A DNA stretch of 64,000 nt from Chitinophaga sp. YR573 (GTDB lineage: Bacteria > Bacteroidota > Bacteroidia > Chitinophagales > Chitinophagaceae). The stretch spans positions 806,001 through 870,000 of the forward strand of contig NZ_FOJF01000003.1 of NCBI RefSeq assembly GCF_900110995.1, given 5' to 3'. The notes beneath the pieces are model-generated. The model had not been told where the DNA came from. It worked only from the letters and a program-made list of their open reading frames with translations, and searched no databases. Shown here in pieces: positions 9,480-19,642 of this stretch. The position numbers and the translations under genes were made by a program. The first letter of the stretch is position 1. The number at the start of each line of letters is the position of its first letter.

Positions 9480-9898
9480 AAAAGCATATCCTCACAATAA
9501 TCGTGATCCTCATCTCCATGTTATTTACCTATGCTGCCATTTTTAAAGCAATGGACTATCAGCTTTTCCTTTCAGACATGAGCAAATCACCATTACTCGT
9601 GAAATACGATAAGAACCTGCTGGCCCCAGTCGTATTAGGCACAGAATTCCTGATAGTACTATTATTGAATTTCCCTGTCACCCGCAAAACCGGATTCTTT
9701 TTATCTTTTTTTGTAATGGCAATTTTTAGCTTCTATCTATCCACATTATTTTTCTTCTTCACTAATATCCCCTGCTCCTGTGGAGGCATTCTTGGAAAGA
9801 TGCCTTACCCCGTACATATTGTATTTAACATCTGCTTCACCTTGTTATCCGCCGCAGGCGTATTACTTACCAGTAAAAACTATAGACGCGTACATTAG
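9476..9898 (+). CDS. MauE/DoxX-type membrane protein with CxC motif
   Basis: A 140-residue inner-membrane protein with four predicted helices (about 5-24, 48-66, 73-98, 110-130). The segment PCSCGGILGKMPYPVH between helices three and four matches the conserved signature of the MauE/methylamine-utilisation and DoxX-like family, whose cysteine pair is thought to act in periplasmic disulfide chemistry. Translationally coupled to the propeller gene. In Bacteroidota such proteins often accompany small cysteine-containing exported peptides, which fits the gene at 8237-8401. Methylamine dehydrogenase genes are absent, so a direct role in methylamine use is unlikely. Confidence 0.8.
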   Translation: MKKHILTIIVILISMLFTYAAIFKAMDYQLFLSDMSKSPLLVKYDKNLLAPVVLGTEFLIVLLLNFPVTRKTGFFLSFFVMAIFSFYLSTLFFFFTNIPCSCGGILGKMPYPVHIVFNICFTLLSAAGVLLTSKNYRRVH

Positions 9899-10036
9899 TT
9901 GTTTTCCCAACTTAATTACCGGGAACGATTGCGTAAAAAAAGTTAACCCCAGTAACGGTTTATAAAAAAAATAAACCTAGCATTGTTATATAAATCCCAT
10001 TCCCGTTTAAGAACTGTTGCCTTTTATTCCACTCAT

Positions 10037-13000
10037 ATGAAAAAGAAAATAGTCATTTTTCTGTTTTCAGCGTTATGCTTTTTAACAGCAGGCGCTCAAA
10101 CGCTTACTATCACTGGTCGCGTCACTGCTGACAGTATACCATTACCAGGAGTTTCCGTCCTTGTAACAGAAACAAAACAAGGTGTAAGTACTGATGCAAA
10201 TGGTAATTTCTCAATAAAAGTAACGCACCCCGTCAAACTCGTCTTCTCCTACATCGGTTATCGTTCACAAACCATTACAGCGAATGGAGAAAAACCATTG
10301 CAGATACAACTGGTAAGGGAACAAAGTAACCTGGACCAGGTAGTGGTCATTGGTTATTCAACTGTACAGCGAAAGGATGTTACAGGTTCCGTTTCATCTG
10401 TCAACGCCCGTCAGTTCAAAGATGTACCGTTGTCTTCTGCAGCAGAGATATTACAGGGCAGGCTGGCAGGTGTACAGGTCGTATCATCAGAAGGCGCTCC
10501 GGGGGCGGACGTAGTTATCCGCGTACGCGGAGGCGGTTCTATCACGCAGGATAATTCGCCTTTATACATCGTAGATGGTGTACAGGTAGAAAATGCCTTA
10601 TCAGTAATTGCTCCGCAGGACATTGCTTCTGTAGACGTACTAAAGGATGCCTCTACCACCTCCATCTACGGAGCAAGGGGTGCTAACGGAGTTGTTATTA
10701 TAACAACAAAAAGCGGACGCTCAGGAAAAACGCAGGTAAGTTATACCGGCTCTATGGGCTGGGGAGAACTCTCTAAAACAATGCCTGTATTGAGCCCTTA
10801 TGACTTCGTCATGTGGCAATATGAAAGAAGTCGGGGTAGTAGTGCCGATAGCGCAGACTTCGCCCAGACATACGGTACTACCTGGGATACCCTTTCCAAC
10901 TATAAAAATGTAACGCCCATAAACTGGCAGAAAGAAGTATTTGGAAGAAAAGCAAAATTCCAGAATCATAACGTGTCAATGAATGGTGGTAATGCCGCTA
11001 CAAACTTCAATCTAAGTCTTACCGCAAATAAAGAAGACGGCATATTACTGGAATCAGGATTCGATCGCAAAATTGCCAATTTCAAATTAGATCATAAAGT
11101 CTCTGATAAAGTGAAAACCGGTATTAATATGCGTTATTTAGACCAGGCCATCACTGGCATGGGTACTACTAACAGCGGTACACGTACTACAAACCGCTTA
11201 CGGCATAGCATTAATTACCGTCCGTTTGACCTGCCGGGACAAAGCATAGATGATTTTGATGAAGATTATTACCTGGCTTCCGGTGGAGCTACAAATCCCA
11301 TCCTGCTTACACAGGCAGAATACAGGAATCAAAAAACAAAAGCTACTTACCTGACAGGTTACATTAATATCAACCTGATTAAAAACCTTACTTTCAGATC
11401 TACATTCGGATACGATAATACCACTATCAGGCAATCGCTCTTTTATGGCAAAATAACGAATACTGCCCGTCAGTATGCTTCTTTGCCAATCGCCTCCATT
11501 GGTGATCAGAGAAACAGTACTTTCAATAATTCGAATACATTACAATATGCGCTGAAGAAAGGGCAGCATAATGTTTCTGTATTGGCAGGAGAAGAAACAG
11601 TAGAGTTTAAATCTGCCACTAATTACGTAGAAACGAGATATTTTCCTGCTGATATAACCGCTGATAAAGCATTAGCAAACATGGGACTCGGCGCTGCGCC
11701 AACAGGGTCTTCACAACCTTTGCCTTCATCAACGCAGAATGCACCCAGTCGTATTTTCTCCTTATTTGGCCGTGTTAGTTATAATTATGCCGATAAGTAT
11801 CTGCTTTCTTTTAACATCCGTGCAGATCGTACTTCTAAATTTGCTGCTGAAAACGGTACCCTTGTTTTTCCTTCCGGCTCTGTGGCATGGCGCTTCTCAC
11901 AGGAAGAATTTATGCATAACATTAAATGGATCTCAGATGCTAAACTGAGATTCGGTTATGGTGCAGTAGGGAATAACCGTATCGGAGATATGTTATACCG
12001 GCAGTTATATGGTGTAACCGGACAATACGCATTTAATCATGCTATACTTCCCGGTTTTGCTCCTACAGCACTGGCTAATCCGGAATTACGCTGGGAGAAA
12101 AATATAACAAGAAATCTGGGGCTGGACCTGTCTTTCTTCGATAACAGATTACAACTGACAATCGACGCCTATAGAAATACAGCGAAAGATCTTTTGCTGG
12201 CCGTTCAGATTCCTCCAACTTCCGGATATACTACGCAAATAAAAAATATTGGTGCCACTTCAAACCGTGGACTGGAGTTCCAGATAAATGCCACTCCTAT
12301 ACAGAAACCTAAATTCTCCTGGAATTCCAATTTCAATATTTCCTTTAACCGCAACCGGGTAGAGAATTTAGGAGGACCCTCTCAGATGACCCGTAATTCC
12401 GGTTGGCAGGGAACGGACGGTGTAGATGATTATTTAGTGAAAGTAGGTCAGCCTGCAGGTTTAATGTATGGTTTCGTCACAGATGGTTTTTATAAGATTG
12501 ATGATTTCAATTATAATGCCGCTACCGGTACTTATACCATTAAACCAGGTATTGCCGTCAACAGTGTTTATGGAACACCTCAACCGGGCATGTTAAAATG
12601 GAAAGATTTAAATGGAGATACCGTAATTACTGCGGATAAAGACAGAACAGTGATCGGTAATGCGAATCCAAAATTCACAGGAGGATGGAATAACCAGTTT
12701 ACCTATAAGAATTTTGATGCCAGCATCTTCATCAATTTTGTAGTAGGCAACGATGTTTATAATGCCAATAAATTAGAATGGACAGATGGCTCTTTCCCCA
12801 ATCTGAACATGCTAAACACGATGAAAGACCGCTGGACAAACATCAACGCACAAGGGCAGATAGTGACGGATCCTAAAGAATTATCGGCGTTAAATGCGAA
12901 TGCACAGATATGGTCTCCTGTAAGAGTACAGCGCTGGTGGTTACATTCATGGGCTATTGAGGACGGTTCCTACCTTAGGATCAATAACGTTACCCTGGGT

Positions 13001-13201
13001 TATACATTACCTAAAAAGATAGCGAAGATTGCCAGTCTGAGGGTATATGCCACCGTAAATAACCTGGCTGTCATCACTGGATATTCAGGTTTTGATCCTG
13101 ATGTCACTGCCCGTCGTTCAGATCCATTAACGCCAGGTGTCGACTTTGCTGCTTATCCCCGTGCAAGAACATGGGTGTTTGGTATTAACCTTAACTTATA
13201 A
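10037..13201 (+). CDS. SusC/RagA-family TonB-linked outer membrane transporter
   Basis: A TonB-dependent outer-membrane transporter of about 1054 residues. After a Sec signal ending at AGAQ come a carboxypeptidase-regulatory-like domain (ITGRVTADSIPLPGVSVLV), the plug with the SusC signature VVVIGYSTVQRKDVTGSV and IYGARGANGVVIITTK, and a long beta barrel ending in FGINLNL. The ATG at 10037 is chosen over an upstream TTG at 9983 because it places the signal peptide at the N-terminus. The SusD gene follows three bases later, so the two form one uptake complex. No glycosidase, peptidase or sigma/anti-sigma pair is beside it; the genes before it are the peptide/propeller/MauE set, so the substrate may not be a polysaccharide. 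Confidence 0.95.
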   Translation: MKKKIVIFLFSALCFLTAGAQTLTITGRVTADSIPLPGVSVLVTETKQGVSTDANGNFSIKVTHPVKLVFSYIGYRSQTITANGEKPLQIQLVREQSNLDQVVVIGYSTVQRKDVTGSVSSVNARQFKDVPLSSAAEILQGRLAGVQVVSSEGAPGADVVIRVRGGGSITQDNSPLYIVDGVQVENALSVIAPQDIASVDVLKDASTTSIYGARGANGVVIITTKSGRSGKTQVSYTGSMGWGELSKTMPVLSPYDFVMWQYERSRGSSADSADFAQTYGTTWDTLSNYKNVTPINWQKEVFGRKAKFQNHNVSMNGGNAATNFNLSLTANKEDGILLESGFDRKIANFKLDHKVSDKVKTGINMRYLDQAITGMGTTNSGTRTTNRLRHSINYRPFDLPGQSIDDFDEDYYLASGGATNPILLTQAEYRNQKTKATYLTGYININLIKNLTFRSTFGYDNTTIRQSLFYGKITNTARQYASLPIASIGDQRNSTFNNSNTLQYALKKGQHNVSVLAGEETVEFKSATNYVETRYFPADITADKALANMGLGAAPTGSSQPLPSSTQNAPSRIFSLFGRVSYNYADKYLLSFNIRADRTSKFAAENGTLVFPSGSVAWRFSQEEFMHNIKWISDAKLRFGYGAVGNNRIGDMLYRQLYGVTGQYAFNHAILPGFAPTALANPELRWEKNITRNLGLDLSFFDNRLQLTIDAYRNTAKDLLLAVQIPPTSGYTTQIKNIGATSNRGLEFQINATPIQKPKFSWNSNFNISFNRNRVENLGGPSQMTRNSGWQGTDGVDDYLVKVGQPAGLMYGFVTDGFYKIDDFNYNAATGTYTIKPGIAVNSVYGTPQPGMLKWKDLNGDTVITADKDRTVIGNANPKFTGGWNNQFTYKNFDASIFINFVVGNDVYNANKLEWTDGSFPNLNMLNTMKDRWTNINAQGQIVTDPKELSALNANAQIWSPVRVQRWWLHSWAIEDGSYLRINNVTLGYTLPKKIAKIASLRVYATVNNLAVITGYSGFDPDVTARRSDPLTPGVDFAAYPRARTWVFGINLNL

Positions 13202-13204
13202 ACA

Positions 13205-14992
13205 ATGAAAAATCTTCTGATAATCACTATAGCTTTATTATTCATGCAGGGCTGTAAAAAGTGGACTGCAGTATCTCCTGGATCTGATTACAGTATTGAT
13301 GAGGTCTTCTCTGATGTACCGAATGCAACATCCGCTTTAATCGGCGTATATGACGAATTACAGGGCGATAACGGCTATGGCATAAGAATTAGCCTGTATT
13401 ATCCATACGACTCGGATGAGGGGATTGTAAGCGGTAATATCGATAATGGCCGCAGGGGAGTGGGACGCTACCAGTTACTCCTCACCAATGCAGAAGTCTC
13501 CAACCCGTTCCGGCAGTTATACAGGGGAATAGAAAAGGCGAATCTCTGTATTGAACAAATTCCATTAATGCCCTTATATACCAATGGGACAGATGACCAA
13601 AAGGCTCAATTACACCGTTTGTATGGAGAAGCATTAACGCTAAGAGCCCAGTTTTATCTTGAATTGATCCGTAACTGGGGAGATGTACCTGCACCCATGA
13701 TCCCCTCTTATAAACAATCCAATTTATTCATAGCACAAACAGACAGGGATTCTACTTATGATAAACTTCTGGCCGACCTGGCCACAGCCAAAGAGTTATT
13801 ACCCTGGCGTACAGAAGTAGTCCGCAATGAACGTATTACCAAGGGCGCAGCGATGGCATTGAGGGCAAGAATTGCTTTATACCGGGGAGGGTATTCATTA
13901 CGTAAGAGTGGTCAGGTGCAAAGGGGAAGTGATTACATAAAGTATTACACCATTGCAAGGGATGAATGTGCCGAATTGATGTTAAAAAGAAGTGAGCATA
14001 CCCTGAACGCAAGTTTTGAGAATATCTGGCGAAACGTAACCTCTTTTACTTATGATCCGCAGGGTGAGATATTATTTGAAGTAGGTGCAGGTGGTGGTAA
14101 CTCCAACAGCGACAGCCGTATGGGCAACTATGACGGACCGAATTTAAACGCTGCCTCCCGGTATGGCGCCGGTGGAGGAGGAGTCATCATGTTACCCAAT
14201 TATTTTTATGCTTTCGACTCCGTAGATACCCGTCGTGATGTTACCGTTACTTCTTATCAGGTTACATCTTCTTCAAATATTAAATCCCAGCGACGTTTAG
14301 GGGAATTAAATACAGGTAAATATCGCCGCGACTGGCGGGTACCTCTTCTTCCTGGAAGTGTCTTAAATGTTGGTTATAACTGGGTATTGATCCGCTTCTC
14401 TGATGTTCTTTTAATGTTTGCAGAGGCTGAGAATGAAATAAATGGAGCACCTACTGCTGCTGCCATAGCGGCCTTTGAAGAAGTGCGTAAAAGAGCTTAT
14501 AAGAACGCAGACATAGGTATTACTCCATCTACCAAAGAAGGCTTTTTTAATGCCATCGTAAATGAGCGTTATTTAGAGTTTGGCCATGAAGGCATCCGCA
14601 AATATGACTTATCACGCTGGAACTTATTATCAGCAAAAATAGCAGAAACGAGAACGAAGATCCAACAGATCCGTGATCGTGTAGCTCCTTACGATTATGT
14701 TCCTCAATACATTTACTGGAAGAATAATGGAGAAGAGATCCAATATTATGTTGCAAACAATACTGCTACAACAGCAGTTCCCTGGTATCGTCCCACACAG
14801 GTACCAACTTCTTCAGAATGGAAAAGAGTGGATTGGGCGCAGCATCTTACAGCCACCAATTCAATAGATAATCTGGCTTTATGGCAGGGGCTTGCAAGGT
14901 TCTTCGTTCCTGGTAAAAGCGAATTGTTCCCTTATGATCAGGCTACATTAGATGCTTATCAGGGCAGGCTTACACAGAATCCCGGGTACTAA
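13205..14992 (+). CDS. SusD/RagB-family nutrient-binding outer membrane lipoprotein
   Basis: A 595-residue SusD-like lipoprotein. The signal ends in a lipobox at MQGC (Cys16), giving a surface-exposed lid for the SusC barrel. Typical features are the N-terminal DEVFSDVPNATSALIGVYDEL helix region, TPR-like helices (EALTLRAQFYLELIRNWGDVPAP) and the C-terminal ERYLEFGHEGIRKYDLSRW segment. It starts three bases after the SusC stop and is followed by a strong hairpin terminator, so SusC-SusD closes the transcription unit. The ligand cannot be read from sequence. Confidence 0.95.
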   Translation: MKNLLIITIALLFMQGCKKWTAVSPGSDYSIDEVFSDVPNATSALIGVYDELQGDNGYGIRISLYYPYDSDEGIVSGNIDNGRRGVGRYQLLLTNAEVSNPFRQLYRGIEKANLCIEQIPLMPLYTNGTDDQKAQLHRLYGEALTLRAQFYLELIRNWGDVPAPMIPSYKQSNLFIAQTDRDSTYDKLLADLATAKELLPWRTEVVRNERITKGAAMALRARIALYRGGYSLRKSGQVQRGSDYIKYYTIARDECAELMLKRSEHTLNASFENIWRNVTSFTYDPQGEILFEVGAGGGNSNSDSRMGNYDGPNLNAASRYGAGGGGVIMLPNYFYAFDSVDTRRDVTVTSYQVTSSSNIKSQRRLGELNTGKYRRDWRVPLLPGSVLNVGYNWVLIRFSDVLLMFAEAENEINGAPTAAAIAAFEEVRKRAYKNADIGITPSTKEGFFNAIVNERYLEFGHEGIRKYDLSRWNLLSAKIAETRTKIQQIRDRVAPYDYVPQYIYWKNNGEEIQYYVANNTATTAVPWYRPTQVPTSSEWKRVDWAQHLTATNSIDNLALWQGLARFFVPGKSELFPYDQATLDAYQGRLTQNPGY

Positions 14993-14997
14993 TAAAA

Positions 14998-15039
14998 TAT
15001 CGGCCGGCGTTGACGTATACGCCGGCCGATAGGTTTTGT

Positions 15040-15041
<2 letters not shown>
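14998..15041 (+). terminator. Intrinsic terminator after susD
   Basis: TATCGGCCGGCGT (14998-15010) pairs perfectly with ACGCCGGCCGATA (15019-15031), a 13-bp GC-rich stem with an eight-base loop, followed by GGTTTTGTTT. It begins six bases after the SusD stop. The convergent aldo/keto reductase gene ends at 15040, so the hairpin may serve both directions. Confidence 0.85.
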
Positions 15042-16026
<985 letters not shown>

Positions 16027-16030
16027 TTAA

Positions 16031-16046
16031 GTGACACAAAGGTCAC
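16031..16046. promoter_or_regulatory. Inverted repeat just upstream of the aldo/keto reductase
   Basis: GTGAC (16031-16035) and GTCAC (16042-16046) flank ACAAAG, five bases upstream of the possible ATG at 16026. The minus strand also reads GACCTTTG here, similar to a TAnnTTTG -7 element, so a regulator bound here would cover the promoter. Short arms make chance possible. Confidence 0.35.
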
Positions 16047-16095
16047 AATAAGCGCAAACCGGAAATAAAGAAAAACAAAGGAAAAAGTATGATTA

Positions 16096-16950
16096 TCAAA
16101 GATGGGCTGCCCTTACCGATTTAGGGACATGACCGGTTTTCTTTTTGAAGAAGTTATTAAAGTAGGTAGGGTATTCAAATCCAAGTGCGTAAGCGATCTC
16201 CGCAATATTCCAGTCTGTATGTTGCAGGAGTGCTTTCGCTTCGCTTATAATTCTATCGCCAATATGGGTAGTAGTTGATTTCCCGGTAGTTTCCTTTACC
16301 GCACTATTCAAATAGTTGATATGCACGGATAAATTCCTTGCAAAGTCCTGTGCTGCTCTTAATTCCAGCGGCTGGTCGGCACTTTCAATAGGGAACTGCC
16401 GTTCCAGCAGTTCAAAAAATACAGCAGTAATCCTGGCCGCCGCATTTTTCTGTTTGGACCAGTTTTCTGAGGGTTGTATTTTTAACGCCTCATGAATAAC
16501 CAGTTGTATGTAATTGCGAATCAACTCATCTTTAAAAGCATATTCACTATCCTGCTCTGCAATCATCTTTTGAAAAATAGCTTTTATAGACTCATTTTGA
16601 TGATCATTTAAGGTGAAAATGGGCGTACCGCCAATTTTAAATAAAGGCGACTCCAGAAGGCTTGCAGTACGATCATTCAGCTTTAAAAAGTCTTCTGTAA
16701 AGAGGCAGGCAAATCCATCAATAGTGGGTCTGATAACCTCACAGGCGTATGGAATACGGGGATTACCAAAGAACAGGAGCGGACCATCTGTTTCAAAACT
16801 CCTGTCTGCATAATTAAAATTATACTTCCCGGAAGTTAAACTGATCTTATAAAAGTCTTTACGGCTATAGTTATGACCGGTAGCATTACTGTCAACCTCA
16901 TATGCTTTAAAGCCCTTTAGTTTCAATTCCGTATTAAAATCTGACTGCAT
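16096..16950 (-). CDS. AraC-family transcriptional regulator
   Basis: A 284-residue regulator with an N-terminal cupin-like half (FYKISLTSGKYNFNYADRSF, LLFFGNPRIPYACEV) and two C-terminal helix-turn-helix units (AAQDFARNLSVHINYLNSAVK and WNIAEIAYALGFEYPTYFNNF). The second matches the AraC recognition helix region closely. It precedes the aldo/keto reductase gene on the same strand, a frequent pairing in which the regulator answers an oxidant or aldehyde and induces the reductase (inference). A TACTTTTG element ends four bases before its ATG, so the transcript could be leaderless. Confidence 0.9.
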   Translation of the reverse strand: MQSDFNTELKLKGFKAYEVDSNATGHNYSRKDFYKISLTSGKYNFNYADRSFETDGPLLFFGNPRIPYACEVIRPTIDGFACLFTEDFLKLNDRTASLLESPLFKIGGTPIFTLNDHQNESIKAIFQKMIAEQDSEYAFKDELIRNYIQLVIHEALKIQPSENWSKQKNAAARITAVFFELLERQFPIESADQPLELRAAQDFARNLSVHINYLNSAVKETTGKSTTTHIGDRIISEAKALLQHTDWNIAEIAYALGFEYPTYFNNFFKKKTGHVPKSVRAAHL

Positions 16951-16954
16951 TGTA

Positions 16955-16962
16955 CAAAAGTA
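16955..16962 (-). promoter_or_regulatory. Candidate -7 promoter element (TACTTTTG)
   Basis: On the minus strand this reads TACTTTTG, a full match to TAnnTTTG. It ends four bases before the AraC start codon at 16950, implying a start of transcription at or next to the ATG. No convincing -33 TTG is seen at the ideal distance. Confidence 0.4.
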
Positions 16963-17096
16963 AGAAAAACAAAGATTACTTAAGGTAATCCCTCAGCCAT
17001 TTGATCATTACGTCATATTTAATAATCCGACATCCCTATTTTCAGAAAACATAAGTTTAATTTATTATCTTTCGCAGGTTTTATATCCCTGGAACA

Positions 17097-18575
17097 ATGT
17101 TACAAGACAAAAAAACTACCTCGAAGAAAATACAGTCTCATGCAGTTGCTCAAAGTCCCGGACCTACAGCAATTTCGCAGCCATTTGTTCCACAGTCTTT
17201 ACAACTTAAAAATACAGAGGCTACACCTGCAGCAGCCCGGTCTGCAATAACGCCATTTGTACCCTCTGATTCACCCACTCAGGCTAAATCTGAAATACTC
17301 CCTTTTCAGTTAACACAGAAAAAGAAGCAAAAAAGAGTAAAACCAGCCATACAGAAGAAACAGGATAATGATAAAATCGTTCAGCGCAAGGTGCTGATAA
17401 ACGGATCTGAGTTTAAGAATGATGATGTTAATTTGACTGAGCTGTTGGTAAAAAAGAGTGAATGGCTGACTGACGAATACAAACGAAATTACAAGTCACA
17501 GGATGAGTTTATAGCGCATGCCAAGGGAGAGCCTGTACAATGTGGGCTTATTCCTACACTTGCACTATGGTATCGTTTGCCGCTGCCTTCAGCATACGTT
17601 TCCCTGCGCGCTAAATTCTTTTTACTGGGTGAATTACACCATATTTCCCCCTTGCGGCTAATCGTTGAAGAATCTAATCAACAGAGTGCAAAGGTGCTTG
17701 CAGAGGGTGGAGGTGCAAGTTTTGCCAACTCACCACTTGTTCAGACAGGGAAGCCGAATCTGGATCTGCCAACAGCAGCTGACAAACCCAATACCCATTT
17801 GGCAGAATTGGGTTTAGCCAAAGCGCTTTATGCATTTGCCAGCAAATATGAACCTTTAAAAGGGGAAAAAAGTCTAATAAGGTTGGATGCCCCTGTTAAC
17901 GGACATGAAATAACATCTCCTGAACGTAAGGTGCCCCCACCCGGGAAGATGGTTTCCTTCCCGAATGTAAAGGATTGGGATGATAGGGCAGGAAGCAACG
18001 GACCTATCTATCGAAATATTGATGGTCGGCCTTATTATATAGTAAAAGGAAGTGATGGTACCACTAAAGGAAATGTACGAAAAAATATTTCAGTCGCGAA
18101 TAATTATAATCACGATACTGCGACAGATAAATTTTTAGATTCAAAGGAAATAACAGAGGCTTTAGAGCCGGATAAAGAGACTATCGCAGACTTCATCAAG
18201 ATCCGAAAAAAAGAATTTAAGGAGGAGGAGTACGAGTCGGCATATAACCGTGTATTTAATGCTCTTAAGGTACGCTCCGAGCTCAATCTTAAAAATGTCT
18301 ATCCGGGTCAGGAGATGGTAGGTCGCAGGGAGCCAAAGATACAACCGGGAGGCGCTGATACAAAACAATCTACTGATACAGAGGTTGCAATGGATCACAG
18401 AAATACCGCTATGGTGGGCGCTCTGGAGCATGCAAGTAAAGAAGGTTATGCCATGGCATCATTTGGAGCACAACATGTAATAGATATTAAAGCCTGGTAT
18501 AGTTTGTCTGGAAGAGAGAGACCTTTTGACATTATCACCTATGATGATTTTGTTCAGCAGCAGTATGCGCTGTAA
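17097..18575 (+). CDS. Stand-alone protein with disordered leader and TIKI/TraB/EreA-like motifs
   Basis: A 492-residue protein without a Sec signal. Residues 1-95 are low-complexity, rich in Ser/Thr/Gln/Pro/Lys, with recurring short blocks (SQPFVPQSLQLKN, ITPFVPSDSPTQAKS, ILPFQLTQKKK) of the kind found ahead of extracellular-contractile-injection-system cargo and DUF4157-type proteins. Three motifs in the rest recall the TIKI/TraB/ChaN/EreA superfamily: GELHH at 178-182, RNTAM at 435-439 and GAQH at 457-460, the family's paired GxxH-type histidines and an Arg. The VLAEGG segment also fits. A cargo or toxin role is inference. No immunity gene or injection-system gene is adjacent; both neighbours are on the other strand. 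Confidence 0.6.
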   Translation: MLQDKKTTSKKIQSHAVAQSPGPTAISQPFVPQSLQLKNTEATPAAARSAITPFVPSDSPTQAKSEILPFQLTQKKKQKRVKPAIQKKQDNDKIVQRKVLINGSEFKNDDVNLTELLVKKSEWLTDEYKRNYKSQDEFIAHAKGEPVQCGLIPTLALWYRLPLPSAYVSLRAKFFLLGELHHISPLRLIVEESNQQSAKVLAEGGGASFANSPLVQTGKPNLDLPTAADKPNTHLAELGLAKALYAFASKYEPLKGEKSLIRLDAPVNGHEITSPERKVPPPGKMVSFPNVKDWDDRAGSNGPIYRNIDGRPYYIVKGSDGTTKGNVRKNISVANNYNHDTATDKFLDSKEITEALEPDKETIADFIKIRKKEFKEEEYESAYNRVFNALKVRSELNLKNVYPGQEMVGRREPKIQPGGADTKQSTDTEVAMDHRNTAMVGALEHASKEGYAMASFGAQHVIDIKAWYSLSGRERPFDIITYDDFVQQQYAL

Positions 18576-18669
18576 GTCATTTAATCATTTCCGGAAATGG
18601 TTTTACACCATATACAAACAAGCGCAAATTAGAAAATTATTGAACACTTTCTTAATATAGTCTTGATTT

Positions 18670-18990
18670 TCACTTACCAGGCTGCCAGCTTAAACCAATA
18701 ACCCCGATAAATATCACCAGCATCGAAACAATTTTCAAGCCGGTAATGGGCTCTTTATAGAAGATAAACCCTATTATAGCTGTTGCCACCATGCCTAAAG
18801 AAGCCCAGATGGGATAAACGATACTCAGACTGAACAGCTTCATGGCGTAGCCCATCAGCCAGAAGCAAACAACATATAGTAACATGGAGAGTATCGTGAA
18901 TCCCCATTTCGTATTTCCTGCTGAAACTTTCAACAGTGTTGTTGCGGTAACTTCCAGTAGTATGGAACTTAAAAGATAGATCCATTTCAT
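18670..18990 (-). CDS. Small multidrug resistance (SMR) exporter
   Basis: A 106-residue inner-membrane protein with four helices, the exact size of EmrE/QacE/SugE-type exporters. The membrane-embedded glutamate that couples protons and substrate is E13 in LLEVTATT, and the SIVYPIWASLG segment in helix three is the family signature. It probably works as an antiparallel dimer exporting cationic compounds or guanidinium-like molecules. It follows the Crp-like gene at 19061-19621 by 70 bases on the same strand, so the HxlR-Crp-SMR set may be one unit. A longer overlapping frame in the opposite register is a shadow. Confidence 0.92.
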   Translation of the reverse strand: MKWIYLLSSILLEVTATTLLKVSAGNTKWGFTILSMLLYVVCFWLMGYAMKLFSLSIVYPIWASLGMVATAIIGFIFYKEPITGLKIVSMLVIFIGVIGLSWQPGK

Positions 18991-19060
18991 AGTTAATCAT
19001 AAATTTTATACTACAAAGCTCCGCAATAAATAAAGCTGCTAAATTGCTAAATGACAACTT

Positions 19061-19621
19061 CTACTTTTTCCCCCGCAGCCTGCTAAGAGAAAATCTTGTT
19101 ACCCCAAGCATGGATGCCAGATCCTGCTGACGGGCTTTTTGCAGGAAATCCGGGTAATTGAACAGATTTTCATAACGTTCGCCTGCAGATTGCGCCTGGA
19201 ATGATAAGACAACATCCTGCAACTTAATAAATGCCTGTTCCCAGCTTTTCCGAATAAATTCATTCCAATTCAGGCTTTTACTGAGAAGCTCATCCATTTT
19301 CTTTCGTGAGATTAAATAAATAACACTTTCTTCAATTGCCTGTATGTTAAACCTGGATCTGCAAAGCTTAGCATAACTTTCCGGCTCAGTAAAGAAATAG
19401 CCTTCAAAGGCAAACCAGCTGGTAATATCTTTCTCATCAAGATTTGTAAATATCCGGAATGCACCGGTTTCTACGAAATAGTAAGCATCACAGAATTGTC
19501 CTGCTTTTAGTACAAAGGAATCCCTGCTCACTGTTTGAGATTGAAAGGCATCCGTTATTTCAGCCAATTCGTCTTCCTGAATTGAAATTGTGTTTCTGAT
19601 ATGGGTTTTAAGTGCTTCCAT
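19061..19621 (-). CDS. Crp/Fnr-family transcriptional regulator
   Basis: A 186-residue protein with an N-terminal cyclic-nucleotide-binding-like jelly roll (FVLKAGQFCDAYYFVETGAFRIF) and a short C-terminal winged helix-turn-helix (QQDLASMLGVTRFSLSRLR). The four-cysteine Fnr cluster motif is absent, so an iron-sulfur oxygen sensor is unlikely, and the phosphate-binding-cassette residues are not the canonical RxS. It lies 21 bases after the HxlR gene on the same strand. Such short Crp-like proteins usually regulate a neighbouring gene in Bacteroidota, here probably the SMR exporter. Confidence 0.85.
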   Translation of the reverse strand: MEALKTHIRNTISIQEDELAEITDAFQSQTVSRDSFVLKAGQFCDAYYFVETGAFRIFTNLDEKDITSWFAFEGYFFTEPESYAKLCRSRFNIQAIEESVIYLISRKKMDELLSKSLNWNEFIRKSWEQAFIKLQDVVLSFQAQSAGERYENLFNYPDFLQKARQQDLASMLGVTRFSLSRLRGKK

Positions 19622-19642
19622 CTTTATGTCGTTTTTCTTTTA

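Noticed and set aside
9983-10036. Upstream TTG start for the SusC gene
   Set aside because: It would add 18 residues ahead of a clean signal peptide that starts at the ATG at 10037.
18586-18599. Perfect 14-bp palindrome CATTTCCGGAAATG after the TIKI-like gene
   Set aside because: It has no loop and only four T residues behind it, so it is too weak to call a terminator without data.
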